13,925 nucleotides of DNA from JBDTMC01 sp039934475 (GTDB lineage Bacteria > Acidobacteriota > Terriglobia > Bryobacterales > Bryobacteraceae). The notes below the pieces were generated by a model, which saw only the letters and a list, made by a program, of their open reading frames with translations, was not told the origin of the DNA and ran no database searches. A program made the translations under genes and the position numbers. The stretch is from NCBI GenBank assembly GCA_039934475.1, contig JBDTMC010000179.1:1-13925 (forward strand). The letters are read 5' to 3'. Below, in pieces: positions 1 through 7,280 of the stretch (positions are counted from its first letter, which is position 1; each line of letters starts with the position of its first letter).

Positions 1-3000
1 GACCTCCCATTGGCGCCACGACTGCGGATTGCAGGCCAGTAGCCCAAATCGCGATCCGGTCGCCAGGCGCCGCCGGATGACCCTGCATCCGGTAGTCTCT
101 AGCGGTTAGGACATCGGAAGAGCCGTCAAAGGTCACAAGGCCCTGGCCATCGGTGGATCCATCCCGTGTTAACAATCGAGGCGAGGCTCCCTGCATCTGC
201 GTCTTCAGTGCAGTGCTGATCCCGGCGGACGTCTCGACTGCCACGGAAAGTTCAGATCCGGCGGCCAGAACGGGACACAGGAAGGCCACTTCAGTCGGCG
301 AGCTAAGGAGCACAGGCACGTCCTGCCCGTTGACCGTGACTCTTGTTCCCGCCAGTTGCAGGGCTGTACCCGTTTCGTCCGTGGTGAAAGAATCAGCGGT
401 AGAAAGCCACTTGCCGTGCAAGCTTACGATCGAGTTCGGGCTGCAGGCCAACTGCTCGGGTAAAGTCGTCAGGACAGGAACGCCGGACGCCACTTCGATC
501 GCCACTCGTCCGGCGGAAGCCCGGCCAGCTGTGTCAGTAGCGCGGAATAATACGTCGAACCGGCCCGGTTGCGTGGCATTCGGGGTCCATTGGAAGCGGC
601 CACTGGCGGGGTCGAACGCCGCTCCCGCCGGAAGTCCGGTTGCCGTTAGCTGAAGCGGCAGGTCGGTTGAATCCACGGCGTTCGCCGCGAAACTCACAGT
701 TGTTCCCCATTTCGCAAATAGCGTTCCGGGAAGGTTCAAAATAGGCGCCGAGGCGGGAAGCACCAATACCGTATCCTGAGAACGCGAGGCGCCTACGCTC
801 GCGGCGATCACAGCGGATTGTTGTCTCGCCACACGGTCCAAAATCACCTGGAAGGCCAGTCTGGTTTGGAAGGCGCGTGCCGTGACTACAGCCGGCACCT
901 TCACGTCGATACTACTGCTTGTCAATTGAACTACGCTCGGCGAACTGCTCGCCTTAAGGTGCACTTCGCACGACACGGCCGAACCCGCACCGCCAGCTTT
1001 CGGCGAGCAGAATAGACCCGTAATCGAGGGCTGTGCCTGCACCACGGTTGCAGCGTCAAGACCCGACGTACGAGTTGTGCCTCCCGAGGGGATGGCCGTG
1101 ATCTGCTTCGGCAGTGCTGGCAAGTAGGCAGGAATAGCCGCCTGCATATCGCTCTGAATCTCGGTCTGCGAGAGCGCCCTGCTGTAGATTCGGAGTTCAT
1201 CGATCGTGCCATTGAAGTAGAAGCCACCGGATCGCTTCCCGATGGTCGCATTGAGAGCGGGAATTACCTGGGAGCCCGCTATCGTCCCATTCAGTACTCC
1301 GTTATCCAGGACGCCATTGACGTAAATGTCCAATGTCTTGGCTGTGGCGTTATAGACGCCAGCCACGTTGTACCAGGTGTTGAGGCTCAATACGGTCTTA
1401 CTGTAACGTTGCGTGTGCGCACCGGTGCTGGACGAGACAGCTACACCGAAGGTACGGACGCCCGTGTCCGGAGTGGTCTTGAGTTGCCATCCGGTTCCAT
1501 CATCGGACTTCGCCACAATTTGTCCGTCGTCATACGGATTTGCCACTGCTTTGACCCAGGCGCTCCATGTCATACTCCCCGTCGTCTGAAAAGACGACCC
1601 ATTGCGAAGATCGACATAGCTGCTGGAACCGTTGAAGCTCAATGCGGAGCCATACTTGCCCGACGTAGTCCATGTCGCGCCCTGGAGTTGACCAGTGTTG
1701 CCATTCCCGGATACGTCGGCTGTGGTTGTACCCGTGCCTTCGCTAAAGGGATAGGCGCTCAGTACTCCAGTCGATGGTGGAACTACCGTCAAGGTGGCGG
1801 TCAGTGAACTGGTACCCAGGGTGGCGGTGACGATGACCGTCTGTGAAACCGTGACTGTGCTCGCCGTAGCGGTGAAGGAAGCAGCTGTCGCTCCGGCCGC
1901 TACCGTTACCGTCGCCGGCTCAGTGAGGGCGCTGCTGTTGTCGCTCAGCGATACGGCGGTGGCGGACGCGACAGCCTGATTCAGGGTAACCGAGCATGCG
2001 CTCGTCCCACCCGACAGTATGCTGGAAGGAGCGCATCCTAGAGACAGGATGGAGATGACGGGCGTTATCGTGATGGACGCCGTCTGCGAGCTGGTGCCCA
2101 CGGTCGCCGTCACTACCGCCACCTGAGAAGCGGTGACTGTCCCCGCGGTCGCCACGAACGTCGCACTGCTCGCGCCGGCTGCCACCGTCACGCTCGACGG
2201 CAAAGTGAGTGCCGCGCTGTTGTCGCTCAATGTGACAGACGTAGCAGCGGTGGCGGCCTGCTTCAGAGTGAGTGTGCACGTACTTGTGCCACCCGAGGAA
2301 ACGCTCGACGGAGTACATCCCAAAGTGAGCAAGGTCACCGAAGGCGTAATTGTAAGCGACGCCGTCTGCAAACTGCTGCCTAAAGTCGCTGTCACAACGG
2401 CCACCTGAGAAGCGGTCACTGTTCCCGCAGTCGCCACGAACGTCGCACTGGTCGCACCCGCAGCCACGGTCACGCTTGCCGGCACGGTCAGCGCCGAACT
2501 GTTGTCGCTCACAGCGATCGGAGTGGTAGCTGTGGCGGCCTGGTTCAGAGTGACTGTGCACGTGCTCGTGCCACCGGAAGAAACGCTGGACGGAGTGCAT
2601 CCCAACGTCAGTAAACTCAGTGCGGGCGCAATGGTGAGCGACGTAGACTGCGAACTTGTGCCCATAGTCGCGGTAACCACCGCCACCTGAGAGGTAGTTA
2701 CTGTCGCCGCAGTCGCCACGAAAGTCGCACTACTAGCACCAGTTGCCACGGTAACAGAGGCCGGCACGGTGAGTGCCGAGCTGTTGTCGCTCAACGTGAC
2801 GGCGGTAGCCGCCTTGGCGGCCTGGTTCAAAGTGACCGTACAAGTGCTGGTTCCACCCGAGGTAATAATCGACGGAGTGCATCCCAGCGTGATCAAACCC
2901 ATTGAGGGCGTAATCGTGAGCGACGCGGTCTGTGAACTCGTACCAAATGCCGCTGTCACTACCACAACCTGAGTAGCGGTTACTGTCGCCGCGGTCGCCG

Positions 3001-5167
3001 TGAAGGTTGCATTGCTTGCACCGGCCGCTACGGTCACCGTCGCCGGTACCGTCAGCGCCGTGCTGTTGTCGCTCAAAGTTATGGACGTGGCCGCCGTCGC
3101 GGCCTGATTCAACGTGACAGTACAGGTGCTGGTTCCCGCCGAGACGATGCTCGAAGGCGCGCATCCCAGAGAGAGAATCGAGGTTACAGGCGTGATCGTG
3201 AGCGAGGCCGTTTGTGAACTGGTGCCCAAAATCGCGGTCACTACCGCCGTCTGAGACGTAGTCACAGTCCCCGCAGTCGCCGCGAAGGTTGCGCTGCTCG
3301 CACCAGTCGCCACGGTCACCGTCGCCGGCACCGTCAGTGCCGTGCTGTTGTCGTTTATCGTAACAGGCGTGGCCGTCGTCGCTGCCTGGTTCAGCGTGAC
3401 TGTACAGGTGCTGGAGCCGCCCGAGGCGACCGCCGCAGGGTTGCAGCCAAGACTGGAGATCGCTGGGGAACCTGTTCCCCCCGCTCCTTCCGCCGGCGCA
3501 CTCATATCGCCCTGAATCTCAGCCTGCGAAAGCGAACGGCTGTAGATTCTGACGTCATCAATGACACCATTGAAGTAGTATCCGTTCACTCGCTTGCCAA
3601 CGCTTGCGTTGACGGCCGGTATAACCTGAGAGGCCGGCACGGTGCCCAGCAGCGTACCGTTGTCCAACACGCCGTTGACATAGATGTCCAGTGTCTTTGC
3701 TGCCGCATTATAGACGCCGGCCACGTTGTACCAGGTGTTGAGGCTGAGGACAGTCTTGCTGTATCGCTGCGTGTGCAGCACACCGTCGGGCGAGATCGCG
3801 ATGCCGAACGTGCGGACGCCCGTGTCGGCGGATGTCTTAAGCTGCCACCCCGAGCCATCATCGGACTTTGCAATAATTTGCCCGTCGTCGGACGGATGAG
3901 CGCTGGCTTTGATCCACGCGCTCCACGTCATGCTCCCTGTGCCTTGCAAGGTGGGACCGTTTCCGATATCGACGTATCCGCTCGTGCCGTTCAATGAGAT
4001 TGCTGAGCCGTTCTTGCCTGAAGTCGTCCAAGTGGCGCTTTGAAGTTGCCCAGTGTTGCCGTCACCGGAGACATCGGTAGTCGAGGTACCAGTCCCTTCA
4101 GCGAATCCATAGGAGCTGATCATGCCTGTCCCGGGAGGCATGAGCGTCACTGCCGCCGTCTGAGTATTGCCGCCCAGCGTCGCGGTGACGGTCGCCGTTT
4201 GCATGCTGGCGATGGTGCCGGCGGTTGCCAGGAACGTCGAGTTCGTTGCTCCGGATGCGACTGTGGTTGAAGCCGGTACCGTGAGAGCGGCGTTGTTGTC
4301 GCTCAGTGTGACTAAGCTTGCTGCGGCTGCCGCCTGATTCAAAGTCACCGTACAAGTGCTGCTACCGCCGGAAACGACGCTCGATGGACTGCACGAAAGA
4401 CTTTGCAGGGCCAGCGGCGGCAACAGAGTCAGCGAAGCCGTCTTTGTACTGGAACCCAGGGTTGCGGTGACCACTGCCGTTTGCGAGCTGGTTACGCTGC
4501 CTGCCGTTGCCGTGAATGTCGCGGACGTGCCACCAGCCGGCACCACGACGGAACTTTGCTCTGTGAGCAGAGTGTTGTTGTCGCTCAGCGTCACTGTAGT
4601 GCTGGCTGTCGCCGCCTGGCTTAGCATCACCGTGCAGGTACTGGATCCGCCTGAGGACAGGCTGGCAGGGCTGCACAGAAGCGAAGTTAGAGTCGGCATC
4701 CCCGTGACTGTAATCGAGCCGCCCGTCCCACTCATCATGATTCCGTTCCCCGAGGATGACGTGCCGACCGGGTTCAACACGGAAATTGAAGTGCCTGGCA
4801 CAACCGGGGAGACCGTCGCGCTGATTGTGGCCACAACCCCATTTGAGATCAGATTTGAATTAGTGCCAACGAGGATACACAACAGCGAACCCGACCCCGA
4901 CTTGCACGTGATCGTCTTACCCGCGGCAGTAGCCGCAGGTCCCGCAACCGCCACTATGTTTGTGATGTCGGTAGAAGCATAGCTGAGTGTCCATTGGACA
5001 CCCGCTGGTTGGCTTCCCCCCGACGAGGCAAGAGTCAAACTGAGTGAAGCGGCGCCACCGGCGGGCGTCGTGCCAGACGAAAGGGCCAACGAGGCCGACT
5101 GCCCCAGCAGTGAAGTGCTCAGACACGAGCACAATGAAATCAAGATAACGATTAGCCTAAGCCGCAT
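1..5167 (-). CDS. Giant modular secreted protein: cohesin-like, 8 Ig-like repeats, 2 LamG domains, TIGR03437 (C-terminus beyond window)
   Basis: I translated the minus strand from the ATG at 5167 to base 1 and found 1722 codons with no stop or frameshift; the 3' end lies outside the window. Residues 1-24 form a signal peptide (basic MRLR, then a hydrophobic stretch). About 25-153 resemble a cohesin-type fold. Ig-like repeats occupy about 158-345, a LamG/concanavalin-like domain 346-556, six more Ig-like repeats 567-1130, and a second LamG 1132-1341. A divergent Ig-like unit (from about 1384) and a putative Ig/cadherin-like module (about 1475-1560) follow, then a TIGR03437-type domain from about 1562 to the edge. 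No catalytic residues are evident. LamG and Ig stacks suggest an extracellular adhesin or glycan-binding protein; that role is inferred. An in-frame ATG at 5209 would add 14 residues. I prefer 5167 because the signal peptide starts cleanly there, although no Shine-Dalgarno is visible. Confidence 0.9.
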   Translation of the reverse strand, partial: MRLRLIVILISLCSCLSTSLLGQSASLALSSGTTPAGGAASLSLTLASSGGSQPAGVQWTLSYASTDITNIVAVAGPAATAAGKTITCKSGSGSLLCILVGTNSNLISNGVVATISATVSPVVPGTSISVLNPVGTSSSGNGIMMSGTGGSITVTGMPTLTSLLCSPASLSSGGSSTCTVMLSQAATASTTVTLSDNNTLLTEQSSVVVPAGGTSATFTATAGSVTSSQTAVVTATLGSSTKTASLTLLPPLALQSLSCSPSSVVSGGSSTCTVTLNQAAAAASLVTLSDNNAALTVPASTTVASGATNSTFLATAGTIASMQTATVTATLGGNTQTAAVTLMPPGTGMISSYGFAEGTGTSTTDVSGDGNTGQLQSATWTTSGKNGSAISLNGTSGYVDIGNGPTLQGTGSMTWSAWIKASAHPSDDGQIIAKSDDGSGWQLKTSADTGVRTFGIAISPDGVLHTQRYSKTVLSLNTWYNVAGVYNAAAKTLDIYVNGVLDNGTLLGTVPASQVIPAVNASVGKRVNGYYFNGVIDDVRIYSRSLSQAEIQGDMSAPAEGAGGTGSPAISSLGCNPAAVASGGSSTCTVTLNQAATTATPVTINDNSTALTVPATVTVATGASSATFAATAGTVTTSQTAVVTAILGTSSQTASLTITPVTSILSLGCAPSSIVSAGTSTCTVTLNQAATAATSITLSDNSTALTVPATVTVAAGASNATFTATAATVTATQVVVVTAAFGTSSQTASLTITPSMGLITLGCTPSIITSGGTSTCTVTLNQAAKAATAVTLSDNSSALTVPASVTVATGASSATFVATAATVTTSQVAVVTATMGTSSQSTSLTIAPALSLLTLGCTPSSVSSGGTSTCTVTLNQAATATTPIAVSDNSSALTVPASVTVAAGATSATFVATAGTVTASQVAVVTATLGSSLQTASLTITPSVTLLTLGCTPSSVSSGGTSTCTLTLKQAATAATSVTLSDNSAALTLPSSVTVAAGASSATFVATAGTVTASQVAVVTATVGTSSQTASITITPVISILSLGCAPSSILSGGTSACSVTLNQAVASATAVSLSDNSSALTEPATVTVAAGATAASFTATASTVTVSQTVIVTATLGTSSLTATLTVVPPSTGVLSAYPFSEGTGTTTADVSGNGNTGQLQGATWTTSGKYGSALSFNGSSSYVDLRNGSSFQTTGSMTWSAWVKAVANPYDDGQIVAKSDDGTGWQLKTTPDTGVRTFGVAVSSSTGAHTQRYSKTVLSLNTWYNVAGVYNATAKTLDIYVNGVLDNGVLNGTIAGSQVIPALNATIGKRSGGFYFNGTIDELRIYSRALSQTEIQSDMQAAIPAYLPALPKQITAIPSGGTTRTSGLDAATVVQAQPSITGLFCSPKAGGAGSAVSCEVHLKASSSPSVVQLTSSSIDVKVPAVVTARAFQTRLAFQVILDRVARQQSAVIAASVGASRSQDTVLVLPASAPILNLPGTLFAKWGTTVSFAANAVDSTDLPLQLTATGLPAGAAFDPASGRFQWTPNATQPGRFDVLFRATDTAGRASAGRVAIEVASGVPVLTTLPEQLACSPNSIVSLHGKWLSTADSFTTDETGTALQLAGTRVTVNGQDVPVLLSSPTEVAFLCPVLAAGSELSVAVETSAGISTALKTQMQGASPRLLTRDGSTDGQGLVTFDGSSDVLTARDYRMQGHPAAPGDRIAIWATGLQSAVVAPMGG
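1140..1774 (-). repeat. LamG/concanavalin-like module, copy B
   Basis: Second LamG-like module. It shares long identical peptides with copy A, such as SLNTWYNVAGVYNA and TLDIYVNGVLDNG, and ends with FNGTIDELRIYSRALS. Like copy A, it directly follows an Ig-like repeat whose last residues are a proline pair. The pair therefore probably arose by duplication of an Ig-plus-LamG block. Confidence 0.85.
1778..3469 (-). repeat. Six tandem 282-bp Ig-like coding repeats
   Basis: The sequence coding for the LSDN motif (plus-strand TTGTCGCT; TTGTCGTT in the unit at 3351) recurs with its TCG at 1941, 2223, 2505, 2787, 3069 and 3351, exactly 282 bp apart each time, so every unit is 94 residues with no indels. 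Each unit reads roughly LGCxPSS, STCTVTLNQA, LSDNSxALTVPA, a TATxxTVTxSQ segment and SLTITP. Two cysteines separated by 12 residues occur in every unit and may form a disulfide. Neighbouring units differ at many third codon positions while the protein stays similar, which suggests age or selection on the fold rather than a very recent expansion. Confidence 0.9.
3470..4132 (-). repeat. LamG/concanavalin-like module, copy A
   Basis: This part of the giant protein encodes a jelly-roll lectin-like domain. Visible hallmarks are the opening SSYGFAEGTG, a DVSGDGNTG loop, the core MTWSAWIKA, then LNTWYNVAGVYN, LDIYVNG and a closing FNGVIDDVRIYSRSLS. The order is typical of the LamG-like jelly-roll fold (Laminin_G_3/concanavalin type). 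It is the near twin of copy B at 1140-1774. Confidence 0.85.
4133..4699 (-). repeat. Two further 282-bp Ig-like repeats of the same family
   Basis: Two units of the same 94-residue family lie on the N-terminal side of the first LamG domain. Their shared TTGTCGCT marker has its TCG at 4299 and 4581, again exactly 282 bp apart. They keep the paired cysteines and the LSDNN motif, but are more diverged from the six-unit block (for example LLTEQSS in place of ALTVPA). Confidence 0.85.
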
Positions 5168-5477
5168 GGAGTCACGTCGCAATCTGGGTCCATTAGTTCT
5201 AGATCTCATAGTACTATATTTAGTTGAAACAGAATCGCGTCATTCTCAACGCTTTTTTTTGAAAATATTTCTCTGGAAGCTTCTTTACCGGCAAGAAGCA
5301 GCATTGTGAGCGGCAGACGAAGCTCCGCTGGTTGCGAAGGTCATCTCGCCCTATGTAAGCGATGCGTGTAGTGAGGTTAACCCCGGAGGGGATTCAAAAG
5401 TTTCGACGTCGAACCGTCGTCACTGCTGCCTCGGGACGATCACGTCAACCCGTTAGCGGGGAGGGTCGGCAGGCACT

Positions 5478-5499
5478 CAGTACCATAAACATGGTACTG
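5478..5499. repeat. Perfect 9-bp inverted repeat with 4-base loop
   Basis: Arms CAGTACCAT and ATGGTACTG flank the loop AAAC. The pairing is perfect. No T-run follows on the plus strand (TTGGTTTACC), so it is not a standard intrinsic terminator. An operator or an RNA hairpin is possible; the function is unknown. Confidence 0.7.
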
Positions 5500-5677
5500 T
5501 TGGTTTACCTAAGCACTCTGACACCCATCGTTGCAAGCGCGAGCTTTCAGCGCGTCAATGAGGTCTAAAACAGCCTAACAACGCTCTGCCACCTTCGTTC
5601 TGCTGCACTAAGTGCCGAAAAGTGCACCTTGCGCCGCCAATCCAAACGGCACAGTATCGAAAAGGCCGGCAGTGTTT

Positions 5678-5683
5678 TAGAAT
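5678..5683 (+). promoter_or_regulatory. Possible -10 box of the tRNA-Pro gene
   Basis: TAGAAT lies 17 bases before the first tRNA base, matching TATAAT at five of six positions. No good -35 element is visible at the usual spacing, so the call is tentative. Confidence 0.35.
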
Positions 5684-5700
5684 GAAGAGTCCGGTAATGT

Positions 5701-5777
5701 CGGGGCGTAGCGCAGCCTGGTAGCGCACCTGCCTTGGGCGCAGGGGGTCGTGTGTTCGAATCACACCGCCCCGACCA
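5701..5777 (+). tRNA. tRNA-Pro (anticodon UGG)
   Basis: A complete 77-base cloverleaf can be drawn. The acceptor stem is CGGGGCG with CGCCCCG, then discriminator A and an encoded CCA. The D arm has GCGC-AGCCTGGTA-GCGC. The anticodon arm is CCTGC-CTTGGGC-GCAGG, placing TGG at the anticodon (reads CCA, proline). The T arm is GTGTG-TTCGAAT-CACAC. A six-T run follows from about 5780 and may end transcription. Part of the anticodon arm and variable region is duplicated at 8920-8938, which marks this gene as a possible integration target. Confidence 0.97.
5732..5750 (+). repeat. tRNA copy of a 19-bp direct repeat (possible attachment site)
   Basis: The sequence CCTTGGGCGCAGGGGGTCG inside the tRNA-Pro (anticodon loop, 3' anticodon stem and variable region) recurs identically and in the same orientation at 8920-8938. 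Two perfect copies bracket a 3.2-kb segment with integrase-like and toxin-antitoxin genes, which is the expected footprint of a tRNA-integrated element. Confidence 0.6.
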
Positions 5778-5790
5778 ATTTTTTATACAC

Positions 5791-6030
5791 TTACGGGCCG
5801 CGCTTGTGTAGCAGTTCGCGGAGATTGCTCACTGCACACCGCCCTGTGGCTGCGCCTCGGCGAGCCCGCAAGGCTTCTGATCGAGCGCCGCGACCGTCCT
5901 CAGCTTCCCATTTGGCCATCTTCGACTTCAGACCGAGCACGATGCTCGGATGTGTGCGCTTCCCGTCTTCACGCCAGGGCATCCAGTGCCCGACCCACTT
6001 CTTCTCCTTCTTACCAGAACGTGCAGGACG
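5791..6030 (-). pseudogene. Fragment resembling the N-terminal part of a tyrosine-type integrase
   Basis: On the minus strand, a stretch ending at the TAA at 5791-5793 reads KKEKKWVGHWMPWREDGKR, then a VVLG-like SIVLGLKSKMAKWEAED segment. A W-x-x-W-x-x-x-DGKR start followed by a charged helix recalls the N-terminal arm-binding domain of phage-type integrases. The catalytic domain (R..HxxR..Y) is absent. The reading runs back into a different gene fragment near 6030 without a start codon. Its place beside a tRNA supports the idea, but the identification is from pattern memory and other DNA-binding proteins are possible. Confidence 0.35.
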
Positions 6031-6044
6031 CGCGACTCCATCGC

Positions 6045-6344
6045 GTATGGCCGGAGCCTGACGCAGCGGATGTCAAGCCCGTGCTCATTGAGCCACAACA
6101 CGGACGTCGTGATCTCCTTGGAGAACTCGGACGAGACCAATAAGATTCGGACGTCCCGGCCAAACGTGTCTCCTTTTGCCACCTCCCAATTCTGGAATTG
6201 CAGGAGCGCGGTCTCCGCATCGTCCGTGCTATTGTTCGGCTCGAGATAACGCCCGTACACCTCGACGGCCTTGGAGAATGTCATCGCTGAGATCATCGCC
6301 GAATACCGAAGCCTGGCTGCTACCGCCACATGGCCGCCGAGCAT
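6045..6344 (-). pseudogene. Fragment of a conserved hypothetical protein with a PD-(D/E)XK nuclease-like N-terminus in full-length relatives
   Basis: The minus-strand reading contains RYSAMISAMTF, AVEVYGRYLEP, DVRILLVSSEFSKE and TTSVLWLNEHGLDIRCVRLRPY. These match the middle of a widespread bacterial hypothetical family in which an ELKR-type nuclease motif lies just upstream of the RYAAM segment and a VQQIIPLPEA segment lies just after the RCVR..PY segment. Here both flanks are gone: the upstream nuclease motif is missing, and downstream the frame passes into the integrase-like fragment. It is therefore a broken internal piece. The family memory is moderately firm; the function is unknown. 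Confidence 0.45.
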
Positions 6345-6463
6345 GCCGCGGCGGTGGAACAGTATCCCAAAAAGAAGGAACCCTGGCTGCCGGTCATTTC
6401 ACTGTTTCAGGCTCATCTTTCGATCAGAATATGCTGATCTTCTCCCGCCAAGAGCCGCCGCAG

Positions 6464-6492
6464 GTACTACATTGGATATACAATGGATGTAC
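6464..6492. promoter_or_regulatory. Operator-like nested palindrome and -10 upstream of the toxin-antitoxin pair
   Basis: CATTG-GATATA-CAATG (6470-6485) is flanked by GTAC on each side (6464-6467 and 6489-6492), giving a nested dyad centred near 6478. It contains TATACA (6477-6482), a plausible -10 box, and ends just before the Shine-Dalgarno of the antitoxin. AbrB/MazE-type antitoxins usually repress their own operon by binding such dyads, so this is a good operator candidate. Confidence 0.5.
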
Positions 6493-6503
6493 GAGGTCAC
6501 CGC

Positions 6504-6731
6504 ATGCTGAAGAAGCTCACCAAGCACGGGAACAGTCTGGCGCTGGTCATTGACAGGCCGATCCTCGACCTGTTGAAAATCGGTACCGAGACGCCGCTCG
6601 ACATCAGCACGGACGGGCACCGGCTCATCGTCGCGCCCTACGAGCAGTCTGAAAGACGCCAGAAATTCGAGGCGGCGCAGCGCACCGCGCACAAACGTTA
6701 CAGCAAAGCATTCAAGAAACTCGCTGAGTAA
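6504..6731 (+). CDS. AbrB/MazE-family antitoxin of a Doc-type module
   Basis: A 75-residue protein. Residues 1-45 form a SpoVT/AbrB swapped-hairpin fold: MLKKLTKHGNSLALVIDRPI gives the K-x-G-N-S-x-x-(L/V)-x-I signature, followed by a LDISTDGHRLIV strand. The last 30 residues are basic and helical, as expected for the tail that wraps the toxin. I chose ATG 6504 because GAGGT (6493-6497) lies six bases before it; the in-frame ATG at 6483 sits inside the palindrome. The toxin gene starts eight bases after the stop, so the two are cotranscribed. The protein should bind DNA to repress the operon and neutralise the Doc partner. Confidence 0.85.
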   Translation: MLKKLTKHGNSLALVIDRPILDLLKIGTETPLDISTDGHRLIVAPYEQSERRQKFEAAQRTAHKRYSKAFKKLAE

Positions 6732-6739
6732 TCGCCGGC

Positions 6740-7147
6740 ATGGATCCACTCTTCCTGACGCTGGACGAGGTCCTGGAAATCCACGCGCAGCAGATCGAGC
6801 TGTACGGCGGGTCGGACGGCATTCGCGATCCTGCTGGCTTGGAATCGTCGGTGGCCACGCCCATGGCAACCTTCGACGGGCGGTTTCTGCACCCGACCAT
6901 TCCAGCGATGGCGGCAGCGTACCTGTTTCACATCTGCCAGAACCACGCGTTCCTGGACGGCAATAAGCGGACAGGCGCGAACGCCGCCATCACGGTCCTG
7001 CTGATCAACGATTGGAAACTCGACGTCAGCGAAGACGAGTTGGTCGATCTGGTGCTCTCCGTGGCATCGGGCGCGGTGTCCAAGTCGGCCTTGACCGAAG
7101 TCTTTGACCCGCGGTACCGCCCCTCATCGGAACCACTTCTGGGTTAG
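6740..7147 (+). CDS. doc: Doc-type toxin (Fic/DOC fold, death-on-curing family)
   Basis: A 135-residue protein of the usual Doc length. The core motif HAFLDGNKRT begins at His69 and fits the Doc form HxFx(D/N)xNKR, where the final lysine replaces the glycine of AMP-transferring Fic enzymes (HxFxxGNGR). The N-terminal LTLDEVLEIHAQQIELYGG and the IRDPAGLESSVATP segment are typical of the death-on-curing group. In phage P1, Doc phosphorylates elongation factor Tu and stops translation; the same activity is likely here but not shown. All key motif residues are present, so the toxin looks intact. It has the conserved order of antitoxin first, toxin second. Confidence 0.9.
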   Translation: MDPLFLTLDEVLEIHAQQIELYGGSDGIRDPAGLESSVATPMATFDGRFLHPTIPAMAAAYLFHICQNHAFLDGNKRTGANAAITVLLINDWKLDVSEDELVDLVLSVASGAVSKSALTEVFDPRYRPSSEPLLG

Positions 7148-7280
7148 ATCAAGGGCCAGGGCAAGCGCCACAAGTCCACGGAAACGCTGTTCAAGGACCT
7201 GGGAGTCTAGTCCTTGCGGAACCCGATCAGCGGCACGCAGTTCCGGCGCGACGTCAAACTCGCCGAGCGTTCCGGAGCCA
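7148..7280 (+). pseudogene. Possible relic of a second toxin-antitoxin pair
   Basis: Directly after the Doc stop, and in the same frame, 20 codons read IKGQGKRHKSTETLFKDLGV and stop at 7208-7210. That ending resembles the tail of small RelB-like antitoxins. Three bases later a TTG opens LRNPISGTQFRRDVKLAERSG, which resembles the first residues of YafQ/RelE-type toxins (a basic start, then QF+RD.K.A...G). After about 20 residues the likeness is lost. Neither gene is complete. The identification depends on short matches and could be chance. Confidence 0.3.

Larger units (their letters stand above)
5210..5700. other. Intergenic stretch with palindromes, no gene recognised
   Basis: About 490 bases between the giant minus-strand gene and the tRNA. 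No reading frame here looks like a protein. The 5210-5275 part is AT-rich with a run of eight T at about 5253-5260, and should hold the promoter of the minus-strand gene: a TATAGT element on the minus strand lies about 46 bases before the 5167 start, but I found no convincing -35 box. Small dyads include a 12-bp palindrome TTCGACGTCGAA at 5402-5413, CCCC-GGA-GGGG at 5381-5391, and the longer hairpin listed separately. No known riboswitch was recognised. Confidence 0.5.

Noticed and set aside
153..653. Plus-strand 166-codon open frame
   Set aside because: Antisense to the TIGR03437 and Ig-like part of the giant gene, with no family pattern.
1920..2600. Minus-strand open frame of 226 codons and similar ones at 2733-3164 and 4362-4676
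   Set aside because: They are alternative frames of the repeat gene; they mirror its period and have His/Arg/Gly-rich composition without any family pattern.
1778..3469. CRISPR array or satellite DNA
   Set aside because: The 282-bp units are coding, have no spacer pattern, and keep the frame and protein motifs.
5555..5764. Minus-strand open frame beginning MIRTHDPLRPRQ
   Set aside because: It is the reverse translation of the tRNA-Pro, a well-known annotation artefact.
6176..6553. Plus-strand 125-codon frame upstream of the antitoxin
   Set aside because: Antisense to the nuclease-like fragment and then runs across the operator and antitoxin start in the wrong frame; no family pattern.
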